Positions 49,812 through 60,122 of a stretch of DNA of 64,000 nucleotides are shown one piece after another (positions within the stretch are counted from its first letter, which is position 1; each line of letters opens with the position of its first letter). The stretch is from Deinococcus arboris. GTDB taxonomy: Bacteria; Deinococcota; Deinococci; Deinococcales; Deinococcaceae. Made by a program: the position numbers and the translations under genes. The notes under the pieces were generated by a model. The model did no database searches. It worked only from the letters and a program-made list of their open reading frames with translations, and was not told the origin of the DNA. The DNA lies in assembly GCF_009755355.1 (NCBI RefSeq), contig NZ_WQLB01000017.1, positions 26,607 through 90,606 on the forward strand, read 5' to 3'.

Positions 49812-50419
49812 CTGGCCTGGGTGGACCGGGCCGCTTGCACAAAAGCCCGCACGGCGGCGGCATCTTTCAGACCAGGTCGGGCTTCCAGACGGCTTACGGC
49901 GTCCACCCCGGCCGGCCCCAGCACCCCGATGGCCTGCGCCACGTTCTCCGGCCCCAGTCCCCCCGCCAGCCAGGCCCCGGCCGGAAAATCGGCCTTCAGC
50001 GCGGCCCAGTCCAGGGGCACGCCGCCGCCCGGCTCGGGAGCGTCCAGCATCAGGGTGACGCGGGGGTCGGTCCTCCACATGTGGGCAGCCTGGGCCAATT
50101 CGGCGGGGCGCACCACACGCAGAACGGGATAATACGCGGCGACCCCTTCCACGTAAAGACTTGACAAAGGACCGTGCAGTTGCACGGCACTCAGGCGCGC
50201 GGCGTCGGCCACACGCAGCACCTCGTCCAGCCCCTGCCCCAAAAACACCCCCACGCGGGCCACGGTTGCGCCGACGCTCAGGCCCGCCTCGCGCGCGGCC
50301 TGGGGCGTGACCAGCCGCCTGCTGACCGGCGCGAAGATAAAGCCCAGGGCGTCGGCACCGGCATCGGCGGCCAGCACAGCGTCACGCACGCTGGTGGTGC
50401 CGCAGACCTTGACCTTCAT
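49799..50419 (-). CDS. trpF: Phosphoribosylanthranilate isomerase
   Basis: 206 residues with [20 protein letters not shown] (Cys general base in KVCG), [39 protein letters not shown] and [15 protein letters not shown], the TrpF barrel series. It catalyses the third step of tryptophan synthesis. Its end overlaps the DnaA-box cluster, and its start overlaps the stop of the small gene 50416-50655. No other trp genes are nearby. Confidence 0.93.
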   Translation of the reverse strand: MKVKVCGTTSVRDAVLAADAGADALGFIFAPVSRRLVTPQAAREAGLSVGATVARVGVFLGQGLDEVLRVADAARLSAVQLHGPLSSLYVEGVAAYYPVLRVVRPAELAQAAHMWRTDPRVTLMLDAPEPGGGVPLDWAALKADFPAGAWLAGGLGPENVAQAIGVLGPAGVDAVSRLEARPGLKDAAAVRAFVQAARSTQASYPQ

Positions 50420-50655
50420 TCGTCCCTGGCCTCCAGTTGGGCCACCCGCGCCTCCAGCGCGCGCACCTGGCGGGTCAACGCCAGCAGCAGCAGGGCGTAG
50501 TGGTCGTACAGCTTGGGGCGCTCCATGCGGGTCTCGCCGGACAGCCAGGCCGAGAGCAGCCCCTCGGCCTCCTGCAAGACCTCGGCGTCGGGCACGTCAC
50601 GGTAGCTGCGGCTGCCCAGAATCTCGCGGGCGAAATTCAGTTCACGGTCACTCAT
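50416..50655 (-). CDS. Small helical protein
   Basis: 79 residues: [40 protein letters not shown] and a C-terminal coiled-coil-like [20 protein letters not shown]. Its stop overlaps the trpF start (ATGA), so it is co-translated with trpF. No family was recognised. Confidence 0.7.
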   Translation of the reverse strand: MSDRELNFAREILGSRSYRDVPDAEVLQEAEGLLSAWLSGETRMERPKLYDHYALLLLALTRQVRALEARVAQLEARDE

Positions 50656-50659
50656 GGCC

Positions 50660-51067
50660 CTATTCTTGCGCGTCTGCTTTCCCGGCCGTGAACGCGGCGC
50701 GGGCGGCCATCACGGCGGCGTAGTGGGCCTCGGCCCAGAGCCACACCGGGCAGAAGGCTTCACTGAGGCTCAGGCCCAGCGGGGTCAGGGTGTAATCCAC
50801 CCTGGGCGGAATCACCGGATGAACCGTGCGGCTTAGCAGCCCGTCGTATTCCATCTGGCGCAGCGTCTTGGTCAGCATCTTCTGGCTGATGTCGCCCACA
50901 CGCTCGCCCACCTGGCTAAAGCGCAGGGTGCCGTGTTCCTCAAGCACTTCCAGAATGAGCAGCGTCCACTTGTCGGCCACCCGGCCCATCATCTCGCGCA
51001 CCAGGGCCTCTACCCCCGGCGAGGTCTGGGGCCAGGCTTCGCCCCGCACAGCTTCATGACTTTCCAT
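50660..51067 (-). CDS. HxlR-family transcription regulator
   Basis: 135 residues: MMGRVADKWTLLILEVLEEH, LRFSQVGERVGDISQKMLTK, TLRQMEYDGLLSRTVHP and PPRVDYTLTPLGLSL, the full HxlR winged helix. It is divergent from the dehydrogenase gene 51146-51898, which it probably controls through the inverted repeat at 51095-51113. TATAGT (51074-51079) lies 6 nt before the ATG, leaderless. Confidence 0.93.
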   Translation of the reverse strand: MESHEAVRGEAWPQTSPGVEALVREMMGRVADKWTLLILEVLEEHGTLRFSQVGERVGDISQKMLTKTLRQMEYDGLLSRTVHPVIPPRVDYTLTPLGLSLSEAFCPVWLWAEAHYAAVMAARAAFTAGKADAQE

Positions 51068-51094
51068 AGGGAGACTATAGAACTTTCGGGTGCC

Positions 51095-51113
51095 TACTTT
51101 CCAAAAGAGAGTA
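51095..51113. promoter_or_regulatory. Putative HxlR operator between divergent genes
   Basis: TACTTT (51095-51100) and AGAGTA (51108-51113) form an inverted TACTYT repeat with a 7-bp spacer. It overlaps the likely -35 (TTTCCA, 51098-51103) of the dehydrogenase promoter, whose -10 is TAGGGT (51121-51126). HxlR-family operators are often TACT-based palindromes. Confidence 0.55.
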
Positions 51114-51145
51114 AGAGGACTAGGGTACGGCAGGAGGTTTCAACC

Positions 51146-51898
51146 ATGCAGAGCAACGGAAATACCATCCTCGTCACAGGCGGCAGCAGCGGCATTGGAC
51201 TGGCCCTGGCGCTGGCCCTTCAGGCGCGCGGTAACACGGTGCTCGTGACCGGGCGCCGTCAGGCGCAGCTGAACGCCCTGACCGCCGCCCATCCTGGCCT
51301 GCACGCCTATCCGCTGGACATCACCGATCCGGCGGCCATTACGGCACTGGCCCGGCAGGTCACCGCTGACCACCCAGCGCTGAACGTGCTGATCAACAAC
51401 GCCGGGATCATGGTGGCGGAGGACCTCCTCACCATGCCAGACACCGCCACCGCCGAGGCGACGGTCGAGACCAACCTGCTGGGCCCCATCCGGCTGACCC
51501 ACGCCCTGCTGCCTCACCTGCTACGGCAGGCCCGTCCTGTGGTGGTCAACGTGACTTCCGGCCTGGCCTCGGTGCCGCTGGCGGCTACACCCACCTACAG
51601 CGCCACCAAGGCCGCGATGCACTCCTATACCCAGTCGCTGCGCTGGCAGCTGCGGCACACCGCCGCCCAGGTGATTGAACTGGCGCCGCCCCAGGTCGCC
51701 ACCGAACTGATGCCCGGCGGCAGCACCCGCCCCACCGCCATGCCGCTGGACGAGTTCATCCACGAGACGCTGGCGCTGCTGGACGCCCAGCCGGGCGCCA
51801 CCGAACTGCTGGTGGAGCGCGTCTTGCCACTGCGCCGCGCCGGGGCCAGCGGCACCTACGACGCGGTGTTTCAGGCCCTGAACAGCCGCCAGGGCTGA
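51146..51898 (+). CDS. Short-chain dehydrogenase, DltE-like
   Basis: 250 residues: cofactor motif NTILVTGGSSGIGLALALAL, NVLINNAGIM, and the catalytic Ser-Tyr-Lys in VTSGLASVPL and PTYSATKAAMHSYTQSLRW. PLDEFIHETLALL near the C-terminus is typical of the DltE/YciK-like group. AGGAGG lies 8 nt before the ATG. It is likely controlled by the divergent HxlR regulator and may reduce a reactive carbonyl or quinone; the substrate is unknown. Confidence 0.93.
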   Translation: MQSNGNTILVTGGSSGIGLALALALQARGNTVLVTGRRQAQLNALTAAHPGLHAYPLDITDPAAITALARQVTADHPALNVLINNAGIMVAEDLLTMPDTATAEATVETNLLGPIRLTHALLPHLLRQARPVVVNVTSGLASVPLAATPTYSATKAAMHSYTQSLRWQLRHTAAQVIELAPPQVATELMPGGSTRPTAMPLDEFIHETLALLDAQPGATELLVERVLPLRRAGASGTYDAVFQALNSRQG

Positions 51899-51949
51899 CT
51901 CCGCCACCTGGCAGACGCCGGAGGGCTCGGCCGCATGCCAGCCTGAGGC

Positions 51950-53224
51950 ATGTCCTCTTCTCCGCCGCGCCGCCTGACCACGCTGCACCTGCTGCTGACC
52001 GCGCCCGGCGACGACCGGGTGGCCCACCATACGCTCAGCGTGAACATGATGACCTATTACGGCGAACATGTCCCTGACGCGGCGCGGGCGGCCGGGGTGC
52101 AGGGCACGCTGGGCCGCCGCCTGGCCTTTACAGCTCAGAGCGAGGTGGAGGGAGTGCGGCGCAGCGAGTGCGTGTGGCACCTGCACAGCGCCGCGCCGCT
52201 GGGGACAGAAGCGAAGCGGCCCGCCGACCAACCTGACGCCCTGCGGCCCTGGGCTGAAGCCGCCCTCAGTGCCCACACCCCGGCCCGCGCGCCCTGGTTT
52301 CAGGCCGGCTGGCAGGAGGGCGCCCTGGCGTGGCTGGATGAGGAACTGGCCGCCCAGGGACTCACCCGCACCGCCGCGCCGCAGGTGCTGAAGCACTGGC
52401 AAATCAGCCTGCTGTGGCGGGTGCCTACAGACAGGGGGAAGGTGTATTTCAAGGCCGTACCCTCCTTCTTTGCCCGCGAAGTCAGCGCCACCCCGGTCCT
52501 GGCGCGCGAGATACCCGGCGCAGCGCCCGCGGTACTGGCCGCCGACCAGGAACGTGGGTTTTTACTGCTGGCCGACAGTGGCGAGGCAGAACCGGGTGAC
52601 CTGACGGGCGTGATGCAGCATCTGGCTGCGGTGCAGCGGGCCAGTCTGCCGCTGCTGCCCGCGCTGGAACTGCGAGACCGGGGGCCGGCGTACCTGCGGG
52701 CCTGGCTGCCGCGCCTGCTGAGCGATGAAACGTTGCTGACTGGTCAGGACGGCGGGTTCACGCCGCAGGAGGCCGCCCTGCTGCGCACGCGCCAGGCCGA
52801 ACTGGACGCGGCGCTGGTTCATCTGGCCGCCAGCCCGCTGCCGCTGACCCTGGGCCACGGTGACCTGCACAGCGGCAACGTGACGGCCCAGGACGCTCAG
52901 GTGACCCTGCTGGACTGGTCAGACATCTGCCGGACACACCCCTTCCTGGACGCTAACCCGGCCTATCTGGCCCCGCCGGGCACACCGTCCGAGGTGCTGG
53001 ACGCGGCGCGCGATGCCTACCTGAGCGCCTGGACTGACCACCTGCCCTTGCCAGAGCTGCGCGCCTTGCACGCCGACGCCCTGCTGGCCGGCGAATTGCT
53101 GCGGGCGCTGGGCTACGTGGACGGCATTCAAGAGGCCGTGGAGGACAAGTCCGAGTGGGCAGGCGCCCACCTTCATCATCTGCGCCGCCTGCTGCCGGCA
53201 CAAGCAACCGCCCCCAGCAGCTAG
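51950..53224 (+). CDS. Aminoglycoside phosphotransferase-family protein
   Basis: 424 residues. The kinase-like C-terminal half has the Brenner motif LTLGHGDLHSGNVTAQ and the metal-binding VTLLDWSDICR. The N-terminal ~150 residues are unrelated to minimal APH enzymes and hold a NUDIX-like or beta-rich region (RLTTLHLLLTAPGDDRVAHH, SECVWHLHSAAPLG). The kinase fold starts near QVLKHWQISLLWRVPTDRGK. The substrate is unknown; drug or sugar phosphorylation is possible. Start at the first ATG (51950). Confidence 0.85.
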   Translation: MSSSPPRRLTTLHLLLTAPGDDRVAHHTLSVNMMTYYGEHVPDAARAAGVQGTLGRRLAFTAQSEVEGVRRSECVWHLHSAAPLGTEAKRPADQPDALRPWAEAALSAHTPARAPWFQAGWQEGALAWLDEELAAQGLTRTAAPQVLKHWQISLLWRVPTDRGKVYFKAVPSFFAREVSATPVLAREIPGAAPAVLAADQERGFLLLADSGEAEPGDLTGVMQHLAAVQRASLPLLPALELRDRGPAYLRAWLPRLLSDETLLTGQDGGFTPQEAALLRTRQAELDAALVHLAASPLPLTLGHGDLHSGNVTAQDAQVTLLDWSDICRTHPFLDANPAYLAPPGTPSEVLDAARDAYLSAWTDHLPLPELRALHADALLAGELLRALGYVDGIQEAVEDKSEWAGAHLHHLRRLLPAQATAPSS

Positions 53225-53253
53225 CCGGGGGCGGAGGAAATGACAGATCGGCG

Positions 53254-54786
53254 TTACTTCAGGCCCAGGGTGCAGGTGCCGGCGCCCGTGCCCTTGTCGT
53301 CGGCGTTCTTGTGGGTGGTGGCCGAGCCGCGCACGGTGGCGCCGCTCAGGCCGGCGCGCTCGGTGGAGCAGACCAGAAAGGTCTTGTCGCTGCGCTGCAC
53401 AATCAGGAAGAGTTCGCCGTCGGCGTAGTCCAGAATCGCGCTGCTCGACTCGCTGCCGCGCGTGGCGGTGCCGTCAAACCCCCCTTCTGAATTGGCTTTG
53501 CTCAGCGCCACGTTGTAGGTGCCTACCGAGGTGAACGTGGCGGTCCAGGTCTGGCCGGCTTTCAGGCTGGGGGGCCAGGCCAGGGCCGCGCCGCCCGCCG
53601 AAGCCGCGCCCGTGGTGGCCGAGGCGCTGGTGCCTGCCGTCTTGGCTTTCAGGCTGACCACGCAGTCGCCGGCGCGGGTGCCGTCCGATTCCAGGTCCTT
53701 GAAGGCGTACACCGCGCCTTTCCAGTCGCTGCTGCTCACCCCGCCCGGCTCCACGATGCAGCTGGTAAACGCCTTGCCGTCGCGCGTCCACTCGACCCAG
53801 ACCTCGTTGTCGTCCTCGTCGTAGTAAAAAAACGCGGTCTGACTCTGCGAGCCGCTGCGGGCGGTGCCCTTCAGGCCGCCGTCTTTGAGCAGTTCGGTCA
53901 GGTCCAGGGTCCAGGTGCCGGCGCCCGCGCTGCCCGTCACGCGCACGGTGCCGGCCACGCTGTTGCGCCCCGTGGCCAGGGTGGGGGGCCACAGCCCAGC
54001 CGCCCCCGAGCTGACGTTCGTGGTGGCGGTCACGGCCGCGCTGCCACTCTTTTTGACCACGAAACCGGTGACGTTGGGCGTAACCAGTCCCCAGGCCACC
54101 GCCAGCGGGCGCATAAAAGCGGTACGCGAGTTGCCGCCGCCCGCCAGGCCCGCCGAATGCACGCCAATCAGGGCGCCGCTCTCGTCGTACACGCCGCCGC
54201 CGGAATTGCCGGGCCCGGTCTGGGCATCGTGCTTGATCCACTGCCGGCCACTGCTTTCCAGGTCGTCCCCCGTAAAGCCGCCCACCGACCCGCGCGAGAA
54301 CGAGATGGTGTAGCCGCCCGTGCCCTGAAAGCCGAAGACAAAGATGTCGTCGCCAATGATCAGGCTGTTGGAATCACCCAGTTCTACAGAGGGCAGGTTC
54401 AGGCGGCCCACGGGCTTCTCGTCCTTGTCTTCCACGATTTGCACGATGGCCAGGTCGAGGTTGGGGTCACCGGCCACGACTTTCCCCCAGTAGGTGAACT
54501 CCGGTTCGCGGTCCACAAAGCGGATGGTCCGCACCTGAATCCAGGGAGACAGCACGCGGGTTTCGGGGTCCCCGACCACGTGGTAGTTGGTCAGGATGTA
54601 CCCCTGAGGGCTGATGATGGAGCCCGACCCACGCGAACCGTCTAGATCGCCGTTCTGGTCGGTCGGCAGCAGCATCACGGTGGCCTGGATGATGCGCTCC
54701 CGAATATCCTTGGGCAGCGCCTGCGCGCCCCCCCAGCACCACAGCAGCAGGCCGCACAGCCAGGCCAGGACCCCAATGTTTCTCAT
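53254..54786 (-). CDS. Secreted trypsin-like serine protease with two C-terminal repeats
   Basis: 510 residues: signal peptide (IGVLAWLCGLLLWCWGGAQA), protease domain with His in GYILTNYHVVGD, Asp in DPNLDLAIVQIV and Ser in DAQTGPGNSGGGVYD. Then two homologous ~110-residue beta domains (start LWPPTLATGRNSVAG near 260 and AWPPSLKAGQTWTAT near 400; each ends with a G-x-C-x-x-L-K strand). It is an HtrA-like protease with the PDZ replaced. A 13-bp palindrome lies upstream (54816-54828). Confidence 0.9.
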   Translation of the reverse strand: MRNIGVLAWLCGLLLWCWGGAQALPKDIRERIIQATVMLLPTDQNGDLDGSRGSGSIISPQGYILTNYHVVGDPETRVLSPWIQVRTIRFVDREPEFTYWGKVVAGDPNLDLAIVQIVEDKDEKPVGRLNLPSVELGDSNSLIIGDDIFVFGFQGTGGYTISFSRGSVGGFTGDDLESSGRQWIKHDAQTGPGNSGGGVYDESGALIGVHSAGLAGGGNSRTAFMRPLAVAWGLVTPNVTGFVVKKSGSAAVTATTNVSSGAAGLWPPTLATGRNSVAGTVRVTGSAGAGTWTLDLTELLKDGGLKGTARSGSQSQTAFFYYDEDDNEVWVEWTRDGKAFTSCIVEPGGVSSSDWKGAVYAFKDLESDGTRAGDCVVSLKAKTAGTSASATTGAASAGGAALAWPPSLKAGQTWTATFTSVGTYNVALSKANSEGGFDGTATRGSESSSAILDYADGELFLIVQRSDKTFLVCSTERAGLSGATVRGSATTHKNADDKGTGAGTCTLGLK

Positions 54787-54815
54787 GCTCTATTTAAGCG
54801 CGCGGTCAGTCAGCC

Positions 54816-54828
54816 TGTCTAGTAGACA
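54816..54828. promoter_or_regulatory. 13-bp palindrome upstream of the protease gene
   Basis: TGTCTA-G-TAGACA, with TAGACA usable as a -35 and TTAAAT 18 bp downstream on the minus strand as the -10 of the protease gene. It may be a regulator site overlapping the promoter. Confidence 0.5.
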
Positions 54829-54855
54829 AAAGGCGGAGATTGACTGCTGAGGCCG

Positions 54856-54886
54856 GAGAAAAAAGGGGGTACACCCTCCGGGTGTA
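54856..54886 (-). terminator. Terminator of the DtxR-family gene
   Basis: On the minus strand TACACCC (54886-54880) pairs with GGGTGTA (54876-54870) around a 3-nt loop, then CCCCC and six T residues. It lies just after the stop of 54899-55600. Confidence 0.8.
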
Positions 54887-54898
54887 GGTGGGTGGGGA

Positions 54899-55600
<702 letters not shown>

Positions 55601-55749
55601 AGGGTCAGTGTAGCGGGGGCCAGTCTGGCCGGGCGAAGGTGCTGTTCGGGGCCGCGCGCCCTCCTGACCGGTACAGACCGCCTAGCTGCCGTCAGGTCCC
55701 ACTTTAGGGGGATGGCGGCTCTGTAGGGCCGCCGTAGGGTGCCTCCTAT

Positions 55750-58092
55750 ATGGTCCGCCTGCGCCCAGTCGCCCGCACGCTCCTGGGGCCACCGCTGCTG
55801 CTCGGAACGTTGGTGGCCGCGCTGGCGGTCAGTCTGGCCTGGCCCAGGTCACCCAGCCCGGCCCTGTGGTCTGACCCGCACACCTGGGGCGGCCACCTGC
55901 CTGTCGCTGGTCAGCGGGTTGTCATCCCGCCTGGCCAGCGCGTCGTGCTAGATATCAGCCCGCCGCCATTGGACGACTTGGACATACAGGGCGAACTGCT
56001 GGTTCAAGACGGAGCTGGGGCACTTACGCTGCGGGCCGCAACTATTCAGGTTGGCGGGCGGTGGCAGGCCGGCGAAGCCGCACGGCCCCTCAGGCGCCGC
56101 TTGACGGTCATTCTGGGCTCGGGTGGGCGCGTTGCTGCCGCGACCAACGGCCTGGTGACGGTGCCGGCCGGGGGAACTCTTGAACTCTGGGGGCTAAGGC
56201 CCAGCCGCTGGACCCATCTGACGCGCTCGGTGCGGGCCGGCAGCCGCACCCTGCAGCTGGCCACGCCCGTCAACTGGCCGGTGGGCACGGTGCTGACCCT
56301 GGCCCCCACCGGGTTTGACCTGATGGAAGCCGAACGGGTCCAGGTCGCGGCGCGCTCGCCCGACGGCCGGCAGCTTACCCTCCAGGCGCCCCTGCGCTTC
56401 CCCCATTTTGGCCAGGTTACACGCGGCGTGGACGAGCGGGCCGAGGTGGGGGCCCTGACCCGCACCATTTCGCTGACCAGCGCTGCGGCGGCGCGCCGGG
56501 CCCAGCTGGGTGGCGGCGTGATGGTGCTGGCGGGCGGCACCCTCAGGGCCAGCGGCGTGGCGTTCAGCGGTCTGGGCCGCGCCGGCCAGAAAGGCTTTTA
56601 TCCCGTTCACTTTCACCGCGCTGGTGAGCAGGGGCAGTCTTTTGTCGAGGACTCCAGCTTCCACGGGAACTTCAACCGGTGCCTGACCCTGCACGGCACC
56701 CAGCACGCGCGCGTTGAGGGCAACGTGACTTTTGATGCCGTTGGCCACTGCTTCTTTTTAGAAGACGGCACCGAGACCGGCAATCAGCTGCTGGGCAACC
56801 TGGCGGTTCAGACACGCGGCGCGCCGCCTGAAACTGCGATTCTGGAGACAGATAGGGTGGCGGCGGCCTACTGGATCACCAACCCTGACAATGTCCTGAG
56901 GGGCAATGTGGCGGCGGGCGCCGAACACTCGGGGTTCTGGTACTCCTTGCCTCCCGAACCTCAGGGCGACGGCGTGACCGCTGCAGAGCAGCAGACCATT
57001 CGGCCCCGGCGCACGAATCTGGGGGTCTTTCAGGACAATGTGGCCCATTCGACTGGGCACACCGGGCTGTTCGTGGACAACCTGCGCAATCCTCCGGGCG
57101 TGCTGGAAGCGCCCAACTACAGCCCCGCGCGCCGGGCCGAGTTTCAGGGGCTGACCGCCTACAAAAATCGCCGGCGCGGCGCCTGGCTCAGGGGCACCAA
57201 TTTGCGCCTCAGCGGCGTCCGGCTGGCGGACAACGCGATTGGGGTGACCTTTGCGGCCGCCGACACGGACCTGGTGGGCGGCGTGGTGGTCGGAGAAAGC
57301 CAGAACCTTACCGGCCCTCCCAAACCGCAGGAACCTCACTTTCCTCTGCGGGGCTTCGAGTTCTACGACGGGCCCGTGACGGTTCAGGACATCCACTTTA
57401 CCCAGTTCGTTCCGACACCCACGCGGCCTGCAGCGGCGCTGGGGGCACTGCAATTCAGTCCCTTCTTCTTTCATCCAGCCAGCCGGGCCGCGCGGCTGCA
57501 GTTCTCGAACGCGCAGCCTGTTTACCTGGCCTCCAGGGCCCTGCCCACCCCCGAAGACGCCGGCGCAGACGGCTACCGCAGCGCGGCCTTTCTGGATATG
57601 GACGGCTCGGTGACGGGACAGGCGGGCGCCTCGGTGCTTCTCGCCACGCCGTTTCTGACCAACACCAGCGCCTGTCAGGCGCGGCCGACCTGGGGGGCCG
57701 TGAGCTGCGCCGGTTCGCCAGTGAGTCTGTTCGTCGTCAACATGGACGCGGCGCCGCAAGCCTTTGGGCCCGTCAAGCTCCGCCGGGAGGACGGCGCCCA
57801 CATGATGCTGCGGGGCAATCCCCGCGAAGGACCCAACCGCGCCTTTCAAACCAACCTCTGGGCCGACCACACCTACGCCCTGACGCCCGCAACCTGGCCG
57901 GGGCATGTGCGGCTGGCCGCCCACCACCTGGCCGCATGGCAGGTCCTCCGACTGACCCTCAGGACCCGGCGGCCGGCCCGGATAGACCTGGCGCCTGGCA
58001 GCAAGGCCAGCTGGAGTGCTGGGCAGCTTCGCCTGGAGTTCCGAGCGCCGCCCGCCGGAGCAAAGGCGGCCGTGGTGGACCTATGGTTGTGA
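55750..58092 (+). CDS. G8-domain, right-handed beta-helix surface protein
   Basis: 780 residues: membrane signal (TLLGPPLLLGTLVAALAVSL), G8 domain with WSDPHTWGGHLPVAGQRVVI and VVLDISPPPLDDLDIQGELL, then a long beta-helix (GFYPVHFHRAGEQGQSFVED, HGNFNRCLTLHGTQHARVEG, NVTFDAVGHCFFLEDG). This is the CEMIP/TMEM2 (KIAA1199) arrangement seen in animal hyaluronan-degrading proteins and some bacteria. An extracellular carbohydrate-binding or -cleaving role is likely. Its last codons overlap the polysaccharide deacetylase start. TAGGGT lies 9 nt before the ATG. Confidence 0.88.
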   Translation: MVRLRPVARTLLGPPLLLGTLVAALAVSLAWPRSPSPALWSDPHTWGGHLPVAGQRVVIPPGQRVVLDISPPPLDDLDIQGELLVQDGAGALTLRAATIQVGGRWQAGEAARPLRRRLTVILGSGGRVAAATNGLVTVPAGGTLELWGLRPSRWTHLTRSVRAGSRTLQLATPVNWPVGTVLTLAPTGFDLMEAERVQVAARSPDGRQLTLQAPLRFPHFGQVTRGVDERAEVGALTRTISLTSAAAARRAQLGGGVMVLAGGTLRASGVAFSGLGRAGQKGFYPVHFHRAGEQGQSFVEDSSFHGNFNRCLTLHGTQHARVEGNVTFDAVGHCFFLEDGTETGNQLLGNLAVQTRGAPPETAILETDRVAAAYWITNPDNVLRGNVAAGAEHSGFWYSLPPEPQGDGVTAAEQQTIRPRRTNLGVFQDNVAHSTGHTGLFVDNLRNPPGVLEAPNYSPARRAEFQGLTAYKNRRRGAWLRGTNLRLSGVRLADNAIGVTFAAADTDLVGGVVVGESQNLTGPPKPQEPHFPLRGFEFYDGPVTVQDIHFTQFVPTPTRPAAALGALQFSPFFFHPASRAARLQFSNAQPVYLASRALPTPEDAGADGYRSAAFLDMDGSVTGQAGASVLLATPFLTNTSACQARPTWGAVSCAGSPVSLFVVNMDAAPQAFGPVKLRREDGAHMMLRGNPREGPNRAFQTNLWADHTYALTPATWPGHVRLAAHHLAAWQVLRLTLRTRRPARIDLAPGSKASWSAGQLRLEFRAPPAGAKAAVVDLWL

Positions 58093-59222
58093 GGCGCTGG
58101 CGCGCGTTGCTGGCCACTGGAGCGGTCCTGCTGCTGAGCCTGACCCCAATGGCCAGAACCGGGGTGCCCACGCCCGCCACACTTGACCTGGTGGGACCGG
58201 CCGCGCAGCAGCGGCTCCACCTCTCCGCCGCCGCGTCCCTGCGCCTTCGCAGCAACGGTTTTGTCAGCATGGCGTTCGTGGCCCTAACCATCAGGCACAC
58301 ACCTGGCTCTATAGAGGCGGAGGAGGCCCTGGCTGTTCAGGCGGTGAACGCCGCCTATCAGGTCTTTCCAGACCTGGCCGAGGTCGACGTGGCCCTCTTT
58401 GAAGCGGGTCAATACCTGGGCTTTGCCTCCCGCGCGGCACCTCCCCTCCTTACCCTCTCGGTGCCGGCCCAGCAACGCCCAATCTTCGCCTGGGCCCTGA
58501 GGCGCGGCACTTACCCGCGGGTGTGGCCAGCCCACGCCCCCGACCTGATGGCTCCAGCCCCTATTGCGCCGCTCCCAACCAGGCGGCCAATCTGGCGCGG
58601 CGCCGGGACCACCCAGGCCGCCGCACTGACCTTTGATGACGCCCCGCACCCGCTGTACACCCCCCTGCTGCTGGACCTGCTGCGCCGCTATGGCGTGCCC
58701 GCCACCTTCTTTGTCATTGGTCAGAATGCAGAGCACTACCCATATTTCGTGCGCGACATGGTGAAGGCCGGGCACCAGGTAGGCAACCACACCTATTCTC
58801 ACGCGCTGCTGAAGACCCTGACCGCAGGAGAAGTCCGCTCGGAGCTGGCGCGGACATCCGGGCTGCTCAGGCACCTGACCGGTCAGGACATCACGGCCTT
58901 CCGGCCCCCCGGCGGCGGACTGAATGCCGCTGTGCTGGGCGCCGCCGCTGCGCAGGGGCTCAGGACAGTCATGTGGAGCCACGACGCCGGCGACTACCTG
59001 AAGGCAGACGCCCAGAGCCTGCAAAAAGCGTTCGCGCACCACCTGCACCCCGGCCAAATCACGCTGCTGCACGACAAAGTCGACAGCACCCTGGGCGCCC
59101 TTCCGGCCATGATTCAGGCCGCGCAGGCCAGGGGGTATGCCTTGCGAACGGTCGACGGCCTGCTCAGCCCCGAGCCGGCACGGAGGCTTGCAGGCCACCA
59201 CCCTGCACCGGCGGCGCCGTAG
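58083..59222 (+). CDS. Secreted polysaccharide deacetylase
   Basis: 379 residues: signal peptide ([20 protein letters not shown]), a ~150-residue N-terminal domain ([20 protein letters not shown]), then a NodB domain with [10 protein letters not shown] (Asp pair), VGNHTYSH (metal His), [15 protein letters not shown] and ITLLHDKVD. It should remove N-acetyl groups from a GlcNAc-type polymer at the cell surface. The ATG overlaps the G8 gene stop by 10 bp, so the two are one operon acting on one polysaccharide. Confidence 0.93.
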   Translation: MVVRRWRALLATGAVLLLSLTPMARTGVPTPATLDLVGPAAQQRLHLSAAASLRLRSNGFVSMAFVALTIRHTPGSIEAEEALAVQAVNAAYQVFPDLAEVDVALFEAGQYLGFASRAAPPLLTLSVPAQQRPIFAWALRRGTYPRVWPAHAPDLMAPAPIAPLPTRRPIWRGAGTTQAAALTFDDAPHPLYTPLLLDLLRRYGVPATFFVIGQNAEHYPYFVRDMVKAGHQVGNHTYSHALLKTLTAGEVRSELARTSGLLRHLTGQDITAFRPPGGGLNAAVLGAAAAQGLRTVMWSHDAGDYLKADAQSLQKAFAHHLHPGQITLLHDKVDSTLGALPAMIQAAQARGYALRTVDGLLSPEPARRLAGHHPAPAAP

Positions 59223-59272
59223 GGTCAGAGGAAGACCGTTTTTTCCCTGCACCGGGCACCGGGCGGGCCAGA

Positions 59273-59302
59273 GGGAACTTTTGCGGCCGCTGCTCCCTCT
59301 AA
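59273..59302 (+). promoter_or_regulatory. ECF-type promoter upstream of the sigma gene
   Basis: GGGAACTT (59273-59280), 17 bp, TCTAA (59298-59302). GGAAC with TCTRA is the classic ECF sigma promoter form. The same spacing recurs at 60847-60876, pointing to autoregulation. A housekeeping-like TAACAT overlaps the -10 (59300-59305) and is 5 nt before the GTG. Confidence 0.65.
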
Positions 59303-59310
59303 CATTTGAG

Positions 59311-59865
59311 GTGCCCTTGAATGACCCCTACGCCCCCCTGCCAGACCGCGACCTGGTCCGCCTCGCCCTGCGCGACGAGGCCGCGTTCGAGGCGCTCGTG
59401 AAGCGCCACGCGGCGGGCATTCACCGCCTGGCGGCCAGCCTGGTGGGGCCTGGCGCCGCCGATGACGTGGTGCAGGAGGTCTTGATCAGCCTGCACCGGT
59501 CCCTGAAGACCTTCCGGGGGGAGGCGCAGTTCAGCACCTGGCTGCACCGCGTGACCCTGAACGTCTGTTACGGCGCCCTCAAAGCCCGGCCTACTGTGCC
59601 GCTCGAAGGCCAGCCCGAGCCACACGCCCCGCACGACCCCGCCCGCAGCGGCGAGCAGGCTCAGGTCCGCGAGCGCCTGGCCGCCGCCCTGGCCCAGCTG
59701 CCGCGTGATCAGCGCGAAGCGATTGCCCTGCGCGAACTCTCGGGCCTGGACTACGCCGAGATTGCCCAGGTGACCGGCGCCGAGCTGGGCACCGTCAAGA
59801 GCCGCATTGCCCGCGCCCGCACTGCCCTGCGCGCGTGGCTGACCAACGCCGGAGTGACCCCATGA
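59311..59865 (+). CDS. ECF RNA polymerase sigma factor
   Basis: 184 residues from [23 protein letters not shown], region 2 ([57 protein letters not shown]) and region 4 ([40 protein letters not shown]). Typical ECF length. Its TGA overlaps the next start (ATGA). It is followed by a small membrane protein and an RseB-like protein, the layout of a sigma-E-type module. The upstream frame before 59311 is not family-like. Confidence 0.93.
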   Translation: MPLNDPYAPLPDRDLVRLALRDEAAFEALVKRHAAGIHRLAASLVGPGAADDVVQEVLISLHRSLKTFRGEAQFSTWLHRVTLNVCYGALKARPTVPLEGQPEPHAPHDPARSGEQAQVRERLAAALAQLPRDQREAIALRELSGLDYAEIAQVTGAELGTVKSRIARARTALRAWLTNAGVTP

Positions 59866-60122
59866 CCCGTCCTGACGACCTGGAAACCCTCTTTGCCCAG
59901 GCGCGCACCCTCTCGCCTGCCGATGAGGGCGCCGCCGAGCGCTTCCTGACCCGTTTCCGGGCGGTGGCCGCGCCGCGCCGGCCCCGCCCCGCCGCCTGGT
60001 GGCCCACCCTGCTGGCCTCGGCCGCCGTGGTGGCGGGACTGCTGACCCTGCGCCCGGCCCCGGACCTGCCGGCCAGCGCCGCCTACGACGCCTACCAGAG
60101 CGCCTGGGGAGAGGGCTGGTGA
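59862..60122 (+). CDS. Small single-pass membrane protein, candidate anti-sigma factor
   Basis: 86 residues: a cytoplasmic N-terminus [20 protein letters not shown] and [16 protein letters not shown], one membrane segment ([18 protein letters not shown]), and a short outer tail. There is no HxxxCxxC zinc motif. Gene order (directly after the sigma gene, ATGA overlap, before RseB) supports an RseA-like anti-sigma role. It ends in GTGA overlap with the next gene. Confidence 0.75.
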   Translation: MTRPDDLETLFAQARTLSPADEGAAERFLTRFRAVAAPRRPRPAAWWPTLLASAAVVAGLLTLRPAPDLPASAAYDAYQSAWGEGW

